64,000 nt of DNA from assembly GCA_018716305.1 (NCBI GenBank), contig DVKB01000019.1:158893-222892 (forward strand). Reading direction: 5' to 3'. Position numbers and translations under genes: made by a program. Below the pieces are notes generated by a model that was not told where the DNA came from, did no database searches, and was given only the letters and a program-made list of their open reading frames with translations. The stretch comes from Candidatus Scatomonas merdigallinarum (lineage in GTDB: Bacteria; Bacillota; Clostridia; Lachnospirales; Lachnospiraceae). This document shows positions 53,457-62,902 of this stretch, piece by piece (the first letter of the stretch is position 1; every line of letters starts with the position of its first letter).

Positions 53457-54104
53457 TTAGTCATTATAATCCTCACTCCATTTTATAAAATTACCGGTGC
53501 TGGCGTCAATCTCAAATTCATATTCCATATGGTTATAATGAATCTCCCCTTCATAGATCAGATATCCGTCATCATGATCCAGTTCCAGTTCAATATTTCT
53601 GTCTCCGGCTCCGGGAACCCGGTCCAGGGCCAGCTGTTTTGCCGCTTCAAAGCTTAAGGCCGCGCCATCAGGCGTCTGGCTGCCTGAATCAGCGGGAGCG
53701 GAAGTGGGAGCAGACGTGGCTGAGGGGGCAGGAGAGGCTGTCCCGCTGCCGGGGGTTTCTGTGGGCTCTGCGCCGCCTGTGCTGTCCGCGGCACTGCCCC
53801 CCGAGGAAATTTTATCGGCTTCTGATTTCAGAATCAGACCGTCAGAGGCCTGAACCTCGTAGTCATAGCAGGATTCCGGGGTCTCAAACTCAATCTCATA
53901 ATAGGTCAGGCCATGACTCTGCTCCCGGGAGACGTAAAGCCGGGACAGTTCCTCCTGGGTGACGCCGGCATCTGACAAAGCAATTTCGGCGGCTTTATTT
54001 TTTCCGATATCATCCGCGGCGGAAGCGGACATTCCTCCGGCTCCGCATCCGGCGGCTGAAACAGCCAGAAAGACAGCGGCTGCGGAGAATACGTATTTTT
54101 TCAT
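53457..54104 (-). CDS. PepSY-domain lipoprotein
   Basis: A 215-residue lipoprotein with lipobox AAGC (Cys20). Two PepSY-like modules surround a Ser/Thr/Pro-rich linker (about 105-145): residues 35-100 with EIALSDAGVTQEE and the repeated DYEVQASDGLILK pattern, and 150-215 with YEFEIDASTGNFIKW. PepSY proteins often inhibit peptidases or act with two-component systems. It is downstream of and co-directional with a response regulator and kinase, so it may be their target or accessory. Confidence 0.85.
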   Translation of the reverse strand: MKKYVFSAAAVFLAVSAAGCGAGGMSASAADDIGKNKAAEIALSDAGVTQEELSRLYVSREQSHGLTYYEIEFETPESCYDYEVQASDGLILKSEADKISSGGSAADSTGGAEPTETPGSGTASPAPSATSAPTSAPADSGSQTPDGAALSFEAAKQLALDRVPGAGDRNIELELDHDDGYLIYEGEIHYNHMEYEFEIDASTGNFIKWSEDYND

Positions 54105-54194
54105 ATTATGCTTCCTCCTTGCAAAAGAAAATCCGGGCTGATCCGGCCCCTGTTTTCAGTATACAGGGAACAGATTAAAAAAACATTAAAAGAT

Positions 54195-55574
54195 TCAGGT
54201 TTTTTTAGGAGAACGGTCTTCGGAAGCCGCAGGCAGACGGAAGGTAAAGACACTTCCTTTTGAAGGAGTGCTCTCGGCATCAATGAAGCCGCTGTGAACC
54301 TTCAGGATCCATTGCGCCATGGAAAGGCCGAGACCGGAATGGGAGGAATCGGTTCTGGAGGAATCCCCCCTGTAAAAACGTTCAAAAATGTGGGGAAGAT
54401 CCTTTTCTGAAATGCCGTATCCGTCATCCCGGACCCGTCCCACTGCCATACCGTTTTCCAGGTCCAGAGACACATAAATGTGGCCGCCTTTTCTGCCGTA
54501 TGAGACGGCGTTGGAAATCAGGTTTGTAAGCATGCGGATATAGAGCGTTTCATCCACGGCAGCCATAATGCCGGGCTGGATCCGGGTTTCCAGGGTGATG
54601 TCTTTTTCCGCGGCGAGAGCCTGCTGTTCTTCCGCTGTAATCTCAGTGAGCTCACTGAGAGAAAGCAGTTCCGGATTTACCGGCTGCCGTCCCTGATCCG
54701 CCCTTGAGAGAAGCAGAAGCTGGGAGATCAGCCGGGCCATGTCCGAGGCCTTTTTTTGGATCAGAAGAAGCCCTTCCCGTTCCGTCCGGGAAAGATCCGG
54801 ATGTTCCAGCATGGCCCCGCACTGGTTCAGGATGACAGTCAGAGGCGTCCTCAGTTCATGGGATACATCGGAGGTAAACTGCTTTTCGCGCTGGAAAGAC
54901 GCCTCCAGTTTTTCCAGAAGACCGTCAAAGGTTTTTCCCAGCCGGTAAATCTCATCCCGGCCGGAGCCAAGTCCCACGCGCCTGGAAAGGTCTTCATCGG
55001 TCTGGATTTTCTGCACAGTTTCCGTGATCCGGCGCACCGGAAGCAGCGCTCTGCGGGTCATCCGGTAGCCGATAAAGGCGGTGACCGCGGCCATCAGCGG
55101 GAGCAGGATTCCCGCGAAACGGAAGGTGACTGCTGTGCTGTGGTCGGCAGCGGCCACGGAGGACACTCCGCGGATATAGACCTCCCCGTAGGGCTGCAGG
55201 TCGAACCGCGCGTCATATACATACCATTGAGTTTCTGAGGAGGAAAGCGTCCGGAGCTGTCCGTCCCGGAGAAATTCCCCTGTGTTAAAACCGTAGGGAA
55301 CCCGTCCATAGAGGAAGGTTCCGTCCTCTCCGTAAACAGACAGATAGATCCCCTGATCCAGATCATAGAAATCGGAATCTATCTCCAGCCGGTCTTCAAA
55401 AGGGGTAATGTCCCGGGTACTCTGGTGTACCTGTTCCCGCAGGGCGGTCTGAACCCCGGAGCGGAGCGCCTGGCCGCTGAGAGAGAGCAGGACAGCCAGG
55501 GCGGTAAGGATGACCAGAGTCATCAGAACGGTATAGAGGAGGGTCAGCTTTGTTTTCAGAGACCGGTTTTTCAT
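54195..55574 (-). CDS. Sensor histidine kinase
   Basis: A 459-residue membrane kinase. Two membrane helices (about 10-32 and 152-170) enclose an external sensor of about 120 residues; a HAMP domain follows, then the phospho-acceptor His239 in VSHELRTP, N-box NLISNAVSYG, G1 DDGYGIS and G2 GLGLSMAQ. It overlaps its response regulator by four bases. Confidence 0.94.
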   Translation of the reverse strand: MKNRSLKTKLTLLYTVLMTLVILTALAVLLSLSGQALRSGVQTALREQVHQSTRDITPFEDRLEIDSDFYDLDQGIYLSVYGEDGTFLYGRVPYGFNTGEFLRDGQLRTLSSSETQWYVYDARFDLQPYGEVYIRGVSSVAAADHSTAVTFRFAGILLPLMAAVTAFIGYRMTRRALLPVRRITETVQKIQTDEDLSRRVGLGSGRDEIYRLGKTFDGLLEKLEASFQREKQFTSDVSHELRTPLTVILNQCGAMLEHPDLSRTEREGLLLIQKKASDMARLISQLLLLSRADQGRQPVNPELLSLSELTEITAEEQQALAAEKDITLETRIQPGIMAAVDETLYIRMLTNLISNAVSYGRKGGHIYVSLDLENGMAVGRVRDDGYGISEKDLPHIFERFYRGDSSRTDSSHSGLGLSMAQWILKVHSGFIDAESTPSKGSVFTFRLPAASEDRSPKKT

Positions 55575-56245
55575 GGCTCGATCCTCAGAACATATCCCGC
55601 GCCCCGGACCGTGTGGATCAGCTTCGGCTCCCGGCCTTCATCCAGTTTTTTCCGGAGATAGCGGATATAGACGTCGATGACATTAGAGCCCCCTGTATAA
55701 TCATAATTCCAGATATGCTGCTCCAGCTTGTCCCTAGAGAGAACGATTCCCTGATTCTGAATCATGTAGCGAAGAAGGGAAAACTCTTTTCCGGAAAGAC
55801 GGATTTCCTCGCCTGCGCGGAAGACTTTGCGGGTGTCCAGATGCACCTCCAGATCTGCCAGCTTCCAAACGGTTTTTGGAGCTTCCGCGGGCTTTCTCAG
55901 CAGTACACGGATCCGGGCGGACAGTTCTTCGTAGGCGAAAGGTTTTACCAGGTAGTCATTGGCGCCGGCATCCAGCCCCCGGACCCGGTCGTCCACACTG
56001 TCTTTGGCGGTGAGAAGCAGCACCGGCAGGGAAGAACCCCGGCTGCGGAGTTTTTTCAGCACCGTCAGGCCGTCCATGACAGGCATCATAATATCCAGAA
56101 TCAGGGCGTCATATTCGGCGCTGTCCAGGTAATCCAGGGCATCCTGCCCATTATAGCAGGAATCCACGCTGTAATGTTCCGACTTCAGGCGCTCCGCGAG
56201 AATACGGTTTAAATCCTGTTCGTCTTCCGCGATAAGAATGCGCAT
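55571..56245 (-). CDS. OmpR family response regulator
   Basis: A 224-residue regulator. The receiver has acidic EDE near residue 8, the phosphorylated Asp51 in LILDIMMPVMDG and Lys in LLTAKDSVDD; the C-terminal winged helix (about 130-224) ends RGAGYVLRIEP. Partner of the overlapping kinase. Confidence 0.95.
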   Translation of the reverse strand: MRILIAEDEQDLNRILAERLKSEHYSVDSCYNGQDALDYLDSAEYDALILDIMMPVMDGLTVLKKLRSRGSSLPVLLLTAKDSVDDRVRGLDAGANDYLVKPFAYEELSARIRVLLRKPAEAPKTVWKLADLEVHLDTRKVFRAGEEIRLSGKEFSLLRYMIQNQGIVLSRDKLEQHIWNYDYTGGSNVIDVYIRYLRKKLDEGREPKLIHTVRGAGYVLRIEP

Positions 56246-56274
56246 AAAATATCCATCTCCTTTCCTGACGGGAA

Positions 56275-57129
56275 TTATTGATGCAGACTGTTCTGGATCC
56301 GGTACTGTAAAGGCGTGCAGCTGTACTTCCGGCGGAAAGCCGCGATATAGGAGGAAGCGTCCGCGAACCCTATATGAAGGGCAATCTCATTGACCGGAGT
56401 CACTGTACTGATCAGCAGAGGAAGGGAGGCGTGAAGCCGGGTATTCAGCAGATATTTGTGGGGAGAATATCCGGTCTCCTGCTTAAACAGAGCGCTGAAT
56501 CTGGAAACGCTTAATCCTGCCTGCCGGGCCATCTGTTCCAGAGACAGAGGATCGGGATAATGGCCTTCTATATAGCGGATGGAGGAGTTGATTACATCCG
56601 CGGAGGAGGTCCCCTGATTGGAGAGAAGCAGGCCTACCAGCTCCGTCAGTTTGGCGGAGACAATGATCTCCGGATACAGATTGGAGGTGGCGTAGGAATG
56701 GATCAGATCAGAGAGCTTTGTTGTAAATTCCGGGTTATTCCGCAGGTCGAAGGTATGATTGCCGCGGTTGGAAGCGATGATGTAGTCAAAAATCGGCTGA
56801 AAATGCGCTCCGTTAAAATGAATCCACATGGTTTCGGAGTCTCCGATGGATCCATATATATGAGGCTTCTGGGTTTCAATCAGAAGCGCCTGGCCCGGGT
56901 GTACTTCTCCGATCTGTCCCTCTGTCTGGTACACAAAACGGCCGGATACCAGATAGATCAGCTGAAAATGGCAGTAATGCCCCCGGAGGGTGACATATCG
57001 GGAAGTTACATATTGATGTCCCACATATTCTACGTAGAAGAAAATCCGTTTGGCAAGCCGCGTGGCATTATAAGAATATTCCTGGGAATTTGCGAGAATC
57101 CCCGGTACAAAACGCTTGTTTTTCAACAT
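56275..57129 (-). CDS. AraC family transcriptional regulator, paralogue 1
   Basis: A 284-residue AraC protein with an N-terminal cupin-like effector domain and a C-terminal double helix-turn-helix (LEQMARQAGLSVSRFSALFKQETGYSPHKYL, then IALHIGFADASSYIAAFRRKY). It is closely similar to the next gene over its whole length, for example LYPEIIVSAKLTELVGLLL against LYPEIIVSARLTELMGLLL. It is 12 bases downstream of that gene on the same strand. Confidence 0.92.
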   Translation of the reverse strand: MLKNKRFVPGILANSQEYSYNATRLAKRIFFYVEYVGHQYVTSRYVTLRGHYCHFQLIYLVSGRFVYQTEGQIGEVHPGQALLIETQKPHIYGSIGDSETMWIHFNGAHFQPIFDYIIASNRGNHTFDLRNNPEFTTKLSDLIHSYATSNLYPEIIVSAKLTELVGLLLSNQGTSSADVINSSIRYIEGHYPDPLSLEQMARQAGLSVSRFSALFKQETGYSPHKYLLNTRLHASLPLLISTVTPVNEIALHIGFADASSYIAAFRRKYSCTPLQYRIQNSLHQ

Positions 57130-57141
57130 GTCCGTCCTCCT

Positions 57142-58038
57142 TTAAAAACCTGTGTCCCGGCCGCTGCCGATGGACAGGGCATGCTCGCCGCAGGTACTGT
57201 TTCTGGCCCGGTACTGCAGGGGAGTGCAGCTGTATTTTTTTCGGAAAGCCGCGATGTAGGAGGAGGCGTCCGAAAATCCCACGTAAGCGGCTATTTCGTT
57301 AATAGAAGAAACTGTTCCCGTAAGCAGCTGCCTGGAGGCATGCAGCCGGGTAAAAAGAATGTACTGATAGGGAGCGTATCCGGTCTCCTTTTTAAACAGG
57401 CTGCTGAATCTGGAAACGCTTAATCCTGCCTGGCGGGCCAGCTGATTCAGTGTGATTGGTTCAGAGTAGTGGCTTTTAATATATCGAATAGAACTTTGGA
57501 TGATTTCCATGGAGGAACTGCTCTGGCTGCCAAGAAGCAGCCCCATAAGTTCTGTCAGCCTTGCGGAAACAATGATTTCCGGATAGAGATTGGAAGTGCC
57601 GTAGGACTGAACCAGATCGTTCATTTTGGTGACAAACTCCTGATTGCTGCTGACGTCAAAGGTGTGGCTGCCATTGTTGGCGGAGATCATGTATTCCATC
57701 AGGTCGTGAAAATGAGTTCCGTTAAAATGTATCCAGGAAATCTCGGAATTTCCGATAGAGCCGTAAACATGGGTGATCTGTGTTTCCATGAGGATTGCCT
57801 GGCCGGACCGGGCTTCCCCGGAGCAGCCGTCTGTCTCGTAGACAATGTGTCCCGAGATCACATGCATGAGAAGATAATGGCAGTAGTGGCTGCGCATGAG
57901 TACATACTCCGGAGAAACATACTGATGGCCGGTAAACTCCACGTACATCAGAAGTTCTTTCGCGACTTTGGTGGCGTGGTAGGAATATTCTTTTGATCCG
58001 GCCAGAAGGCCGGGAGCAAAGCTTTTATTATTTAACAT
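57142..58038 (-). CDS. AraC family transcriptional regulator, paralogue 2
   Basis: A 298-residue paralogue of the preceding regulator, with a 15-residue C-terminal extension. The sensing domain has GQAILMETQITHVYGSIGNSE, and the DNA-binding part LNQLARQAGLSVSRFSSLFKKETGYAPYQYI. It is divergent from the inositol-type transporter operon, so it probably controls that operon in response to the sugar. Confidence 0.92.
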   Translation of the reverse strand: MLNNKSFAPGLLAGSKEYSYHATKVAKELLMYVEFTGHQYVSPEYVLMRSHYCHYLLMHVISGHIVYETDGCSGEARSGQAILMETQITHVYGSIGNSEISWIHFNGTHFHDLMEYMISANNGSHTFDVSSNQEFVTKMNDLVQSYGTSNLYPEIIVSARLTELMGLLLGSQSSSSMEIIQSSIRYIKSHYSEPITLNQLARQAGLSVSRFSSLFKKETGYAPYQYILFTRLHASRQLLTGTVSSINEIAAYVGFSDASSYIAAFRKKYSCTPLQYRARNSTCGEHALSIGSGRDTGF

Positions 58039-58351
58039 TAAGAAAAACCTCCGAAATCATGCTTTGAATCCGAAAAGATACCGCATGCTTTGTTTAAAAA
58101 ATATCATAAAGGCAGTAAAAATTCAATATTTTTATACAATAATTACTAATGCTATTTGGCTGATTTGTTTCTATAATGTTCACATAGACAAAATCATGGC
58201 CGTGATTTACAGTTGTCTTTGGTGAAAAGTTGCAGGTTTTCGGTACGTTTCGGAATCTTATCATCTGCGGTACCGGCAGATGTTCCAAAACCTTCCCTGC
58301 AAAACCGGCAGCGAAAAACAGAATCATATAAAATCAGGAGGAGAGAATTAT
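58039..58351. promoter_or_regulatory. Divergent control region between araC and the ABC operon
   Basis: This 313-base gap holds no gene. A TATAAT (58172-58177) faces right without a good -35 box, as expected for an activated promoter. Just after it lies the inverted repeat AAATCA-TGGCCG-TGATTT (58191-58208). Further on, CATCTGC (58262-58268) and GCAGATG (58276-58282) enclose GGTACCG. AGGAGGAG precedes the start of the binding-protein gene. Confidence 0.55.
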
Positions 58352-59401
58352 ATGAGGAAAAAACTTTTAGTAGGCATTCTGGTTGGCGTTATGGCAATGG
58401 GCACACTTGCCGGCTGCGGCGGCAGCGACAATGGCGGCGGAGCGGAGGGTGACTCCACAGTTGCCAACAGCGGATCCGGCGGCGGAGCAGAAGGCGGCGC
58501 AGTAGAGGGCGCGGAAGTTACCCTGATCATGTCTTCCCGCGATGAGTTCCTTTCCACCCTGGAGGCAGGTGCCCAGGCGGCTGCCAAAGAAGTGGGCATC
58601 AAACTGACCAGCCAGGACGCCCAGAACGATCAGGCCCGTGTTCTTCAGTATGTAGAGACTGCCAAGAACAACGGAAACGCGGCTGTGATCGTAAACCTGG
58701 TAGACGCTGACGCCGCGGAGCAGATCGTAGAAGCTGCCGGCGATATGAAGGTTGTATTCGTAAACAGAAGACCTTCCGATGTCAGCCTGCTGAATGAGAA
58801 TGTTGTTTACGTAGGATCCGATGAGATGCAGTCCGGCGGATATCAGGGACAGTATCTGGCTGAATACTTTAAGGAGAAAGGCCAGACAGAGATCAAATAC
58901 ATCCTGCTGAAAGGTACAGAGGGTCTGGTACATACCGAGCAGCGTACAGAATCTGTACTGGCAGCTCTGGAGGAGAACGGCATTACCGCTACAGAGGCTT
59001 CCGCTCCCCTGGTAGCTGATTATGACCGCGCTACCGCTCAGGATATGATTTCCCCGCTGATCACCACCGCAGACTATGACTGCATCATTTCAAATAATGA
59101 CGCCATGGCTCTGGGCGCTATTGAGGCTCTGGAGGCTGCGGGCATCGATCCCTCCACGATTCCGGTTGTAGGCATCGACGCTACCGTAGACGGCTGCCAG
59201 GCTGTAGCGGACGGCAAGATGTACATGACGGTATTCCAGGATGCGGACGGTCAGGGATATGGAGCCTGCATGGCAGTTGTAAACCTGCTGGAAGGCAATC
59301 CCATCAACGAGGGAACCGACTTTGAACTGGACGACACCGGATACATTTCCTGGATCCCCTTCACTCCTGTGGATAAGGATAATGTTGCCGATTACATGTA
59401 A
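58352..59401 (+). CDS. Sugar ABC transporter substrate-binding lipoprotein (probably inositol)
   Basis: A 349-residue lipoprotein with lipobox LAGC (Cys22), a Gly-rich linker and a periplasmic-binding type 1 (Peripla_BP_4) fold. TLIMSSRDEFLSTLEAGAQAAAKE starts the mature domain, VFVNRRP and DCIISNNDAMALGAIEAL are the ligand-site segments seen in ribose/galactose/inositol binders. The downstream iol-like genes make myo-inositol the likely ligand. I set the start at ATG 58352 behind AGGAGG. Confidence 0.9.
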   Translation: MRKKLLVGILVGVMAMGTLAGCGGSDNGGGAEGDSTVANSGSGGGAEGGAVEGAEVTLIMSSRDEFLSTLEAGAQAAAKEVGIKLTSQDAQNDQARVLQYVETAKNNGNAAVIVNLVDADAAEQIVEAAGDMKVVFVNRRPSDVSLLNENVVYVGSDEMQSGGYQGQYLAEYFKEKGQTEIKYILLKGTEGLVHTEQRTESVLAALEENGITATEASAPLVADYDRATAQDMISPLITTADYDCIISNNDAMALGAIEALEAAGIDPSTIPVVGIDATVDGCQAVADGKMYMTVFQDADGQGYGACMAVVNLLEGNPINEGTDFELDDTGYISWIPFTPVDKDNVADYM

Positions 59402-59436
59402 TCCAGTACCGATGTGAAAATAATACGCAGTTGATA

Positions 59437-59465
59437 GATGGGCGCCGGCCCTGCCGGCGCCCATC
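59437..59465 (+). other. Hairpin between binding-protein and ATPase genes
   Basis: GATGGGCGCCGGC (59437-59449) and GCCGGCGCCCATC (59453-59465) form a 13-bp perfect stem with a CCT loop and no T-run. It probably protects the 3' end of the binding-protein message and lowers downstream expression. Confidence 0.75.
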
Positions 59466-59498
59466 TTATAAAGAAAAGAGAGCTGAGGTGACGGAAGT

Positions 59499-61007
59499 TT
59501 GAGTGAAGAGTATGTTCTGGAAATGCACAATATCGTGAAAGAATTTCCGGGTGTGCGGGCCCTGAAAGGGGTTGAGCTGAAGGTGCGCCCCGGTACCGTG
59601 CATACACTGATGGGTGAAAACGGAGCCGGAAAGTCTACGCTGATGAAATGCCTGATCGGCATCCAGCCGGTGACCTCCGGTGAGATTATTTACAAGGGAA
59701 AGAAAGTCAATTTCAAATCTACCCAGGACGCCCTGGACGCCGGAATCTCCATGATCCACCAGGAAATGTCCCCGGTGCTGGAGCGGACGGTCTGCGACAA
59801 CGTGTGGCTGGGAAGAGAGCCCAAGAAGGGGATTCTCACAGACCATAAAAAAATGTATCAGGACTGCTTGGATCTGTTCGCCCGCATGGGCATGCATATT
59901 GACCCCCACGAGAAGATGAAAAATCTGACGGTGGCCAAGATGCAGATGGTGGAGATTATCAAGGCGGTATCCTACAATTCCTCCATTGTAATCATGGACG
60001 AGCCCACATCCTCCCTGACAGAGGCGGAGGTAGAGGATCTGTTCAAGATCATTGAGGATCTGAAGTCCAAAGGCGTAGCCATCATCTATATCTCCCACAA
60101 GATGGATGAGATCTTCCGGATCAGCGATGATATCTCCGTCTACCGGGACGGCGAGTACATCGGCACAGACCGCGCGGCAAACCTGACCCAGGACAAGGTC
60201 ATCAAAATGATGGTAGGCCGCGAGATCACCAACATGTTCCCCAAGGTGGAGTGCCCCATCGGGGATGTGGTGCTGAAGGTGGAGGATCTCTGCTCCGGAC
60301 GCCAGGTACGCCATGTGTCTTTTGAAGTGAGAAAGGGCGAGATTCTGGGCTTCGCGGGGCTGGTGGGAGCCGGCCGTACAGAGACTATGGAGACCATCTT
60401 CGGCATGAGAAAGAGAGAGTCCGGCCGGATCATAAAGGACGGCAAGGAACTGAATATCAAGAGCCCCCAGGATGCCATCGAGAACCACATCAGCCTCCTG
60501 ACGGAAGACCGCCGGGGCAACGGCATTATCGGACTTTTGAGCATCCGTGAGAATATGTGCGTGGCGAAGCTGAATCTGGGCAAATACGGTATGCCCCTGA
60601 ACCAGAAGCAGATGCGCGCGGATACCCAGGAATACATAGACAAGATCCGCATCAAGACTCCGACCATGGAGACGCCCATCATGAATCTGTCCGGCGGCAA
60701 TCAGCAGAAAGTGCTGGTAGGCCGGTGGCTGCTGACCGATCCGGATGTGCTGATTGTGGACGAGCCTACCCGAGGCATCGACGTAGGCGCCAAGGCGGAG
60801 ATCCACTCCCTGCTGTCCGAGCTGGCAGGCCAGGGAAAAGCCATTATCATTGTATCCTCAGAGATGCCTGAGGTCATGGGTGTGGCGGACCGAATTGTAA
60901 TCATGCATGAAGGGCATGTAAGCGGAACGCTGGACCGCTCCGAATTCTCACAGGAACTGATCATGAAGTGCGCAACTGCTCACGAAAAAGACGCAGATGA
61001 AATTTAG
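59499..61007 (+). CDS. Sugar ABC transporter ATP-binding protein (RbsA/MglA type)
   Basis: A 502-residue protein with two ABC domains. The first has Walker A GENGAGKST near residue 40 and Walker B VIMDEPTS near 165; the second has the degenerate loop GLVGAGRTE near 287, signature LSGGNQQK near 397 and VDEPTRGID near 415. Duplicated ATPases of this kind serve ribose, galactose and inositol importers. The start is TTG 59499, eight bases after GAGGTG. Confidence 0.95.
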   Translation: MSEEYVLEMHNIVKEFPGVRALKGVELKVRPGTVHTLMGENGAGKSTLMKCLIGIQPVTSGEIIYKGKKVNFKSTQDALDAGISMIHQEMSPVLERTVCDNVWLGREPKKGILTDHKKMYQDCLDLFARMGMHIDPHEKMKNLTVAKMQMVEIIKAVSYNSSIVIMDEPTSSLTEAEVEDLFKIIEDLKSKGVAIIYISHKMDEIFRISDDISVYRDGEYIGTDRAANLTQDKVIKMMVGREITNMFPKVECPIGDVVLKVEDLCSGRQVRHVSFEVRKGEILGFAGLVGAGRTETMETIFGMRKRESGRIIKDGKELNIKSPQDAIENHISLLTEDRRGNGIIGLLSIRENMCVAKLNLGKYGMPLNQKQMRADTQEYIDKIRIKTPTMETPIMNLSGGNQQKVLVGRWLLTDPDVLIVDEPTRGIDVGAKAEIHSLLSELAGQGKAIIIVSSEMPEVMGVADRIVIMHEGHVSGTLDRSEFSQELIMKCATAHEKDADEI

Positions 61008-61017
61008 GGGGAACCAA

Positions 61018-61992
61018 ATGAACGCAAATGTTAAGAAAAGATTATCAGATAATATGATGTGGCTGGTGCTGATCGCGCTGATTATCGTGATGAGCATCGG
61101 AAATTCCAACTTCTTTACCATCGCCAACTTCCGGACCCTGCTGACCAGTGAATCCGTAAAAGGTGTTATGGCCTTCGGTGTTGCTTTCTGTATCCTGACC
61201 AAAGGCATCGATCTTTCCATCGGCGCTTCCGCCGGACTGATCGCCTGCGTGACAGGCGCTCTGGTACAGCCTCTGGACTATGCTTCCAAGATCCTGACCG
61301 GCGTGCAGCTGCCCGCTATTGTAGCCATTCTCATCGCTCTGGCCATGGGCTGCGCTATCGGCGCCATTCAGGGAGCGATCATCGCCTACACCAAGATGCC
61401 GGCCTTCATCGCCACTCTGGGCGGTCAGCTGATCTGCCGCGCGGCGGCCAAGGTATTCACCACCCGCCCTGTTTCCAACCTGTCTGACGGATATCGTTTC
61501 CTTGGAAACGGACAGATCGGACCCATCCCGGTCATCGTAGTGGTATTCGTAATTGTATGCCTGCTGGCGGCCTTTATCCTGGGCCAGACCCGTTTCGGCA
61601 AGAGCCTGTACGCCATCGGCGGAAACGATCAGGCTGCGAGAGTGGCAGGTATCAACGTAGAGAGAAATCTGGTTCTGACTTATGTATGGTGTGGAGTTCT
61701 GGCAGCTCTGGCAGGCGTTCTGCTGGCAGGACGTGCCGGATCCGCTGACCCGGCTACTTCCGGTCTGAACTACGAGCTGGATGCCATCGCCGCTGCAACC
61801 GTAGGCGGCACCTCCCACACAGGCGGTATCTGTAGGATCAGCGGCGTCCTCTGCGGTATTCTGATTCTGGGCGTTATCAACAATGGTCTGGTTCTTCTGG
61901 GCGTCAATGATAACTACACCAATATCATCAAAGGTATCATCATCGTCGGCGCCGTTGCCCTCGATATGAAGAAAAATACCAGAAAGGCATAA
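61018..61992 (+). CDS. Sugar ABC transporter permease (RbsC type)
   Basis: A 324-residue membrane protein with about eight to ten helices. The family block GIDLSIGASAGL near residue 64 and the cytoplasmic coupling segment ARVAGINVERNLVLTYVWCGVLAALAG near 209 are clear. AGGGGGA lies before ATG 61018, which follows the ATPase stop by ten bases. Confidence 0.94.
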   Translation: MNANVKKRLSDNMMWLVLIALIIVMSIGNSNFFTIANFRTLLTSESVKGVMAFGVAFCILTKGIDLSIGASAGLIACVTGALVQPLDYASKILTGVQLPAIVAILIALAMGCAIGAIQGAIIAYTKMPAFIATLGGQLICRAAAKVFTTRPVSNLSDGYRFLGNGQIGPIPVIVVVFVIVCLLAAFILGQTRFGKSLYAIGGNDQAARVAGINVERNLVLTYVWCGVLAALAGVLLAGRAGSADPATSGLNYELDAIAAATVGGTSHTGGICRISGVLCGILILGVINNGLVLLGVNDNYTNIIKGIIIVGAVALDMKKNTRKA

Positions 61993-62026
61993 TAAATCAC
62001 TGAGAAAAAGGAGGTATGAATCTGCT

Positions 62027-62890
62027 ATGAAAATCGGATTCAACGAAGCCAACGACAGATTCTGCAAGGATCACACTGTGATGAAGGATCTGGAACTGTG
62101 CGAGAAATACGGATTTGAGGGAATTGATATTCAGTCCATGTGTCTGGATCGGGATCTGGAATCCGGGAAAATTACCCTGGAGGAACTGGCTGACTGGTTC
62201 AAGAACCACAATGTAAAGATGCTGTCCTACAATGCCCTGGAGCATTTTAATATGAAACAGACCCAGGCGGAGAAGGACGAGGTAATGGCCAAATTCGATG
62301 AGATTCTGAGACGCTGCCTGATCCTGGGATGCGACACCATCGTGGTGGTTCCCTCTGAGAACATCGGCGTAGAGGCTACCATCTCCGAGATTCGTGAGGA
62401 GGCGGTGGCGGTACTTCGCCAGATGCTGGCAAAATGCGAGCCTCACGGTATCCGTCTTTCCCTGGAGTTCTGCGGAGCTCCCGGTATGAGCATCAACCGT
62501 TTTGAGGATGCTTACGCTATCGTCCAGGAGATCAATTCTCCTCTGGTTGGAATCACTCTGGATCAGTACCATTTCCACGGAATGGCTTCCAGCTGGGATT
62601 CTCTGGAGAAAGCGGACGGCAAGAAGATCTTTATCTGGCACCTGAACGGAACCGAGGATGTTCCCTGCGGAGCTGCCTACAATACAGATGAAAAACGTCT
62701 GTGGCCGGGAGATCCCAAGGACTGCCTGGATCACAAACGTTTTGCCGATACTCTGAAAAAGATCGGCTATGCCGGCGACTACTGTATCATCGAGATCTTC
62801 CGTCCGGAATACTATGAGCTTTCCCAGGAAGAGAACGTTAAGAAATCAGCAGAAGTGACAAAAGCGCACGTAGAGAAATACTGGGGCTGA
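62027..62890 (+). CDS. Xylose-isomerase-like TIM-barrel protein (IolI-like)
   Basis: A 287-residue sugar phosphate isomerase/epimerase. Metal ligands appear as Glu in LSLEFCG near 147, Asp and His in TLDQYHFHG near 180, His in IWHLNG near 205 and Glu in CIIEIFRPEYY near 251. Together with iolE and the inositol-type dehydrogenase it is probably a keto-inositol isomerase, but the substrate is inferred from neighbours. AAGGAGG is 12 bases before ATG 62027; a four-codon frame starting at 62016 overlaps this start and is probably chance. Confidence 0.8.
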   Translation: MKIGFNEANDRFCKDHTVMKDLELCEKYGFEGIDIQSMCLDRDLESGKITLEELADWFKNHNVKMLSYNALEHFNMKQTQAEKDEVMAKFDEILRRCLILGCDTIVVVPSENIGVEATISEIREEAVAVLRQMLAKCEPHGIRLSLEFCGAPGMSINRFEDAYAIVQEINSPLVGITLDQYHFHGMASSWDSLEKADGKKIFIWHLNGTEDVPCGAAYNTDEKRLWPGDPKDCLDHKRFADTLKKIGYAGDYCIIEIFRPEYYELSQEENVKKSAEVTKAHVEKYWG

Positions 62891-62902
62891 TTTGCCGGAA
62901 GA

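Noticed and set aside
62016..62030. Four-codon frame overlapping the start of the TIM-barrel gene by ATGA
   Set aside because: The Shine-Dalgarno is only one base from its ATG, so initiation there is unlikely; it is probably chance.
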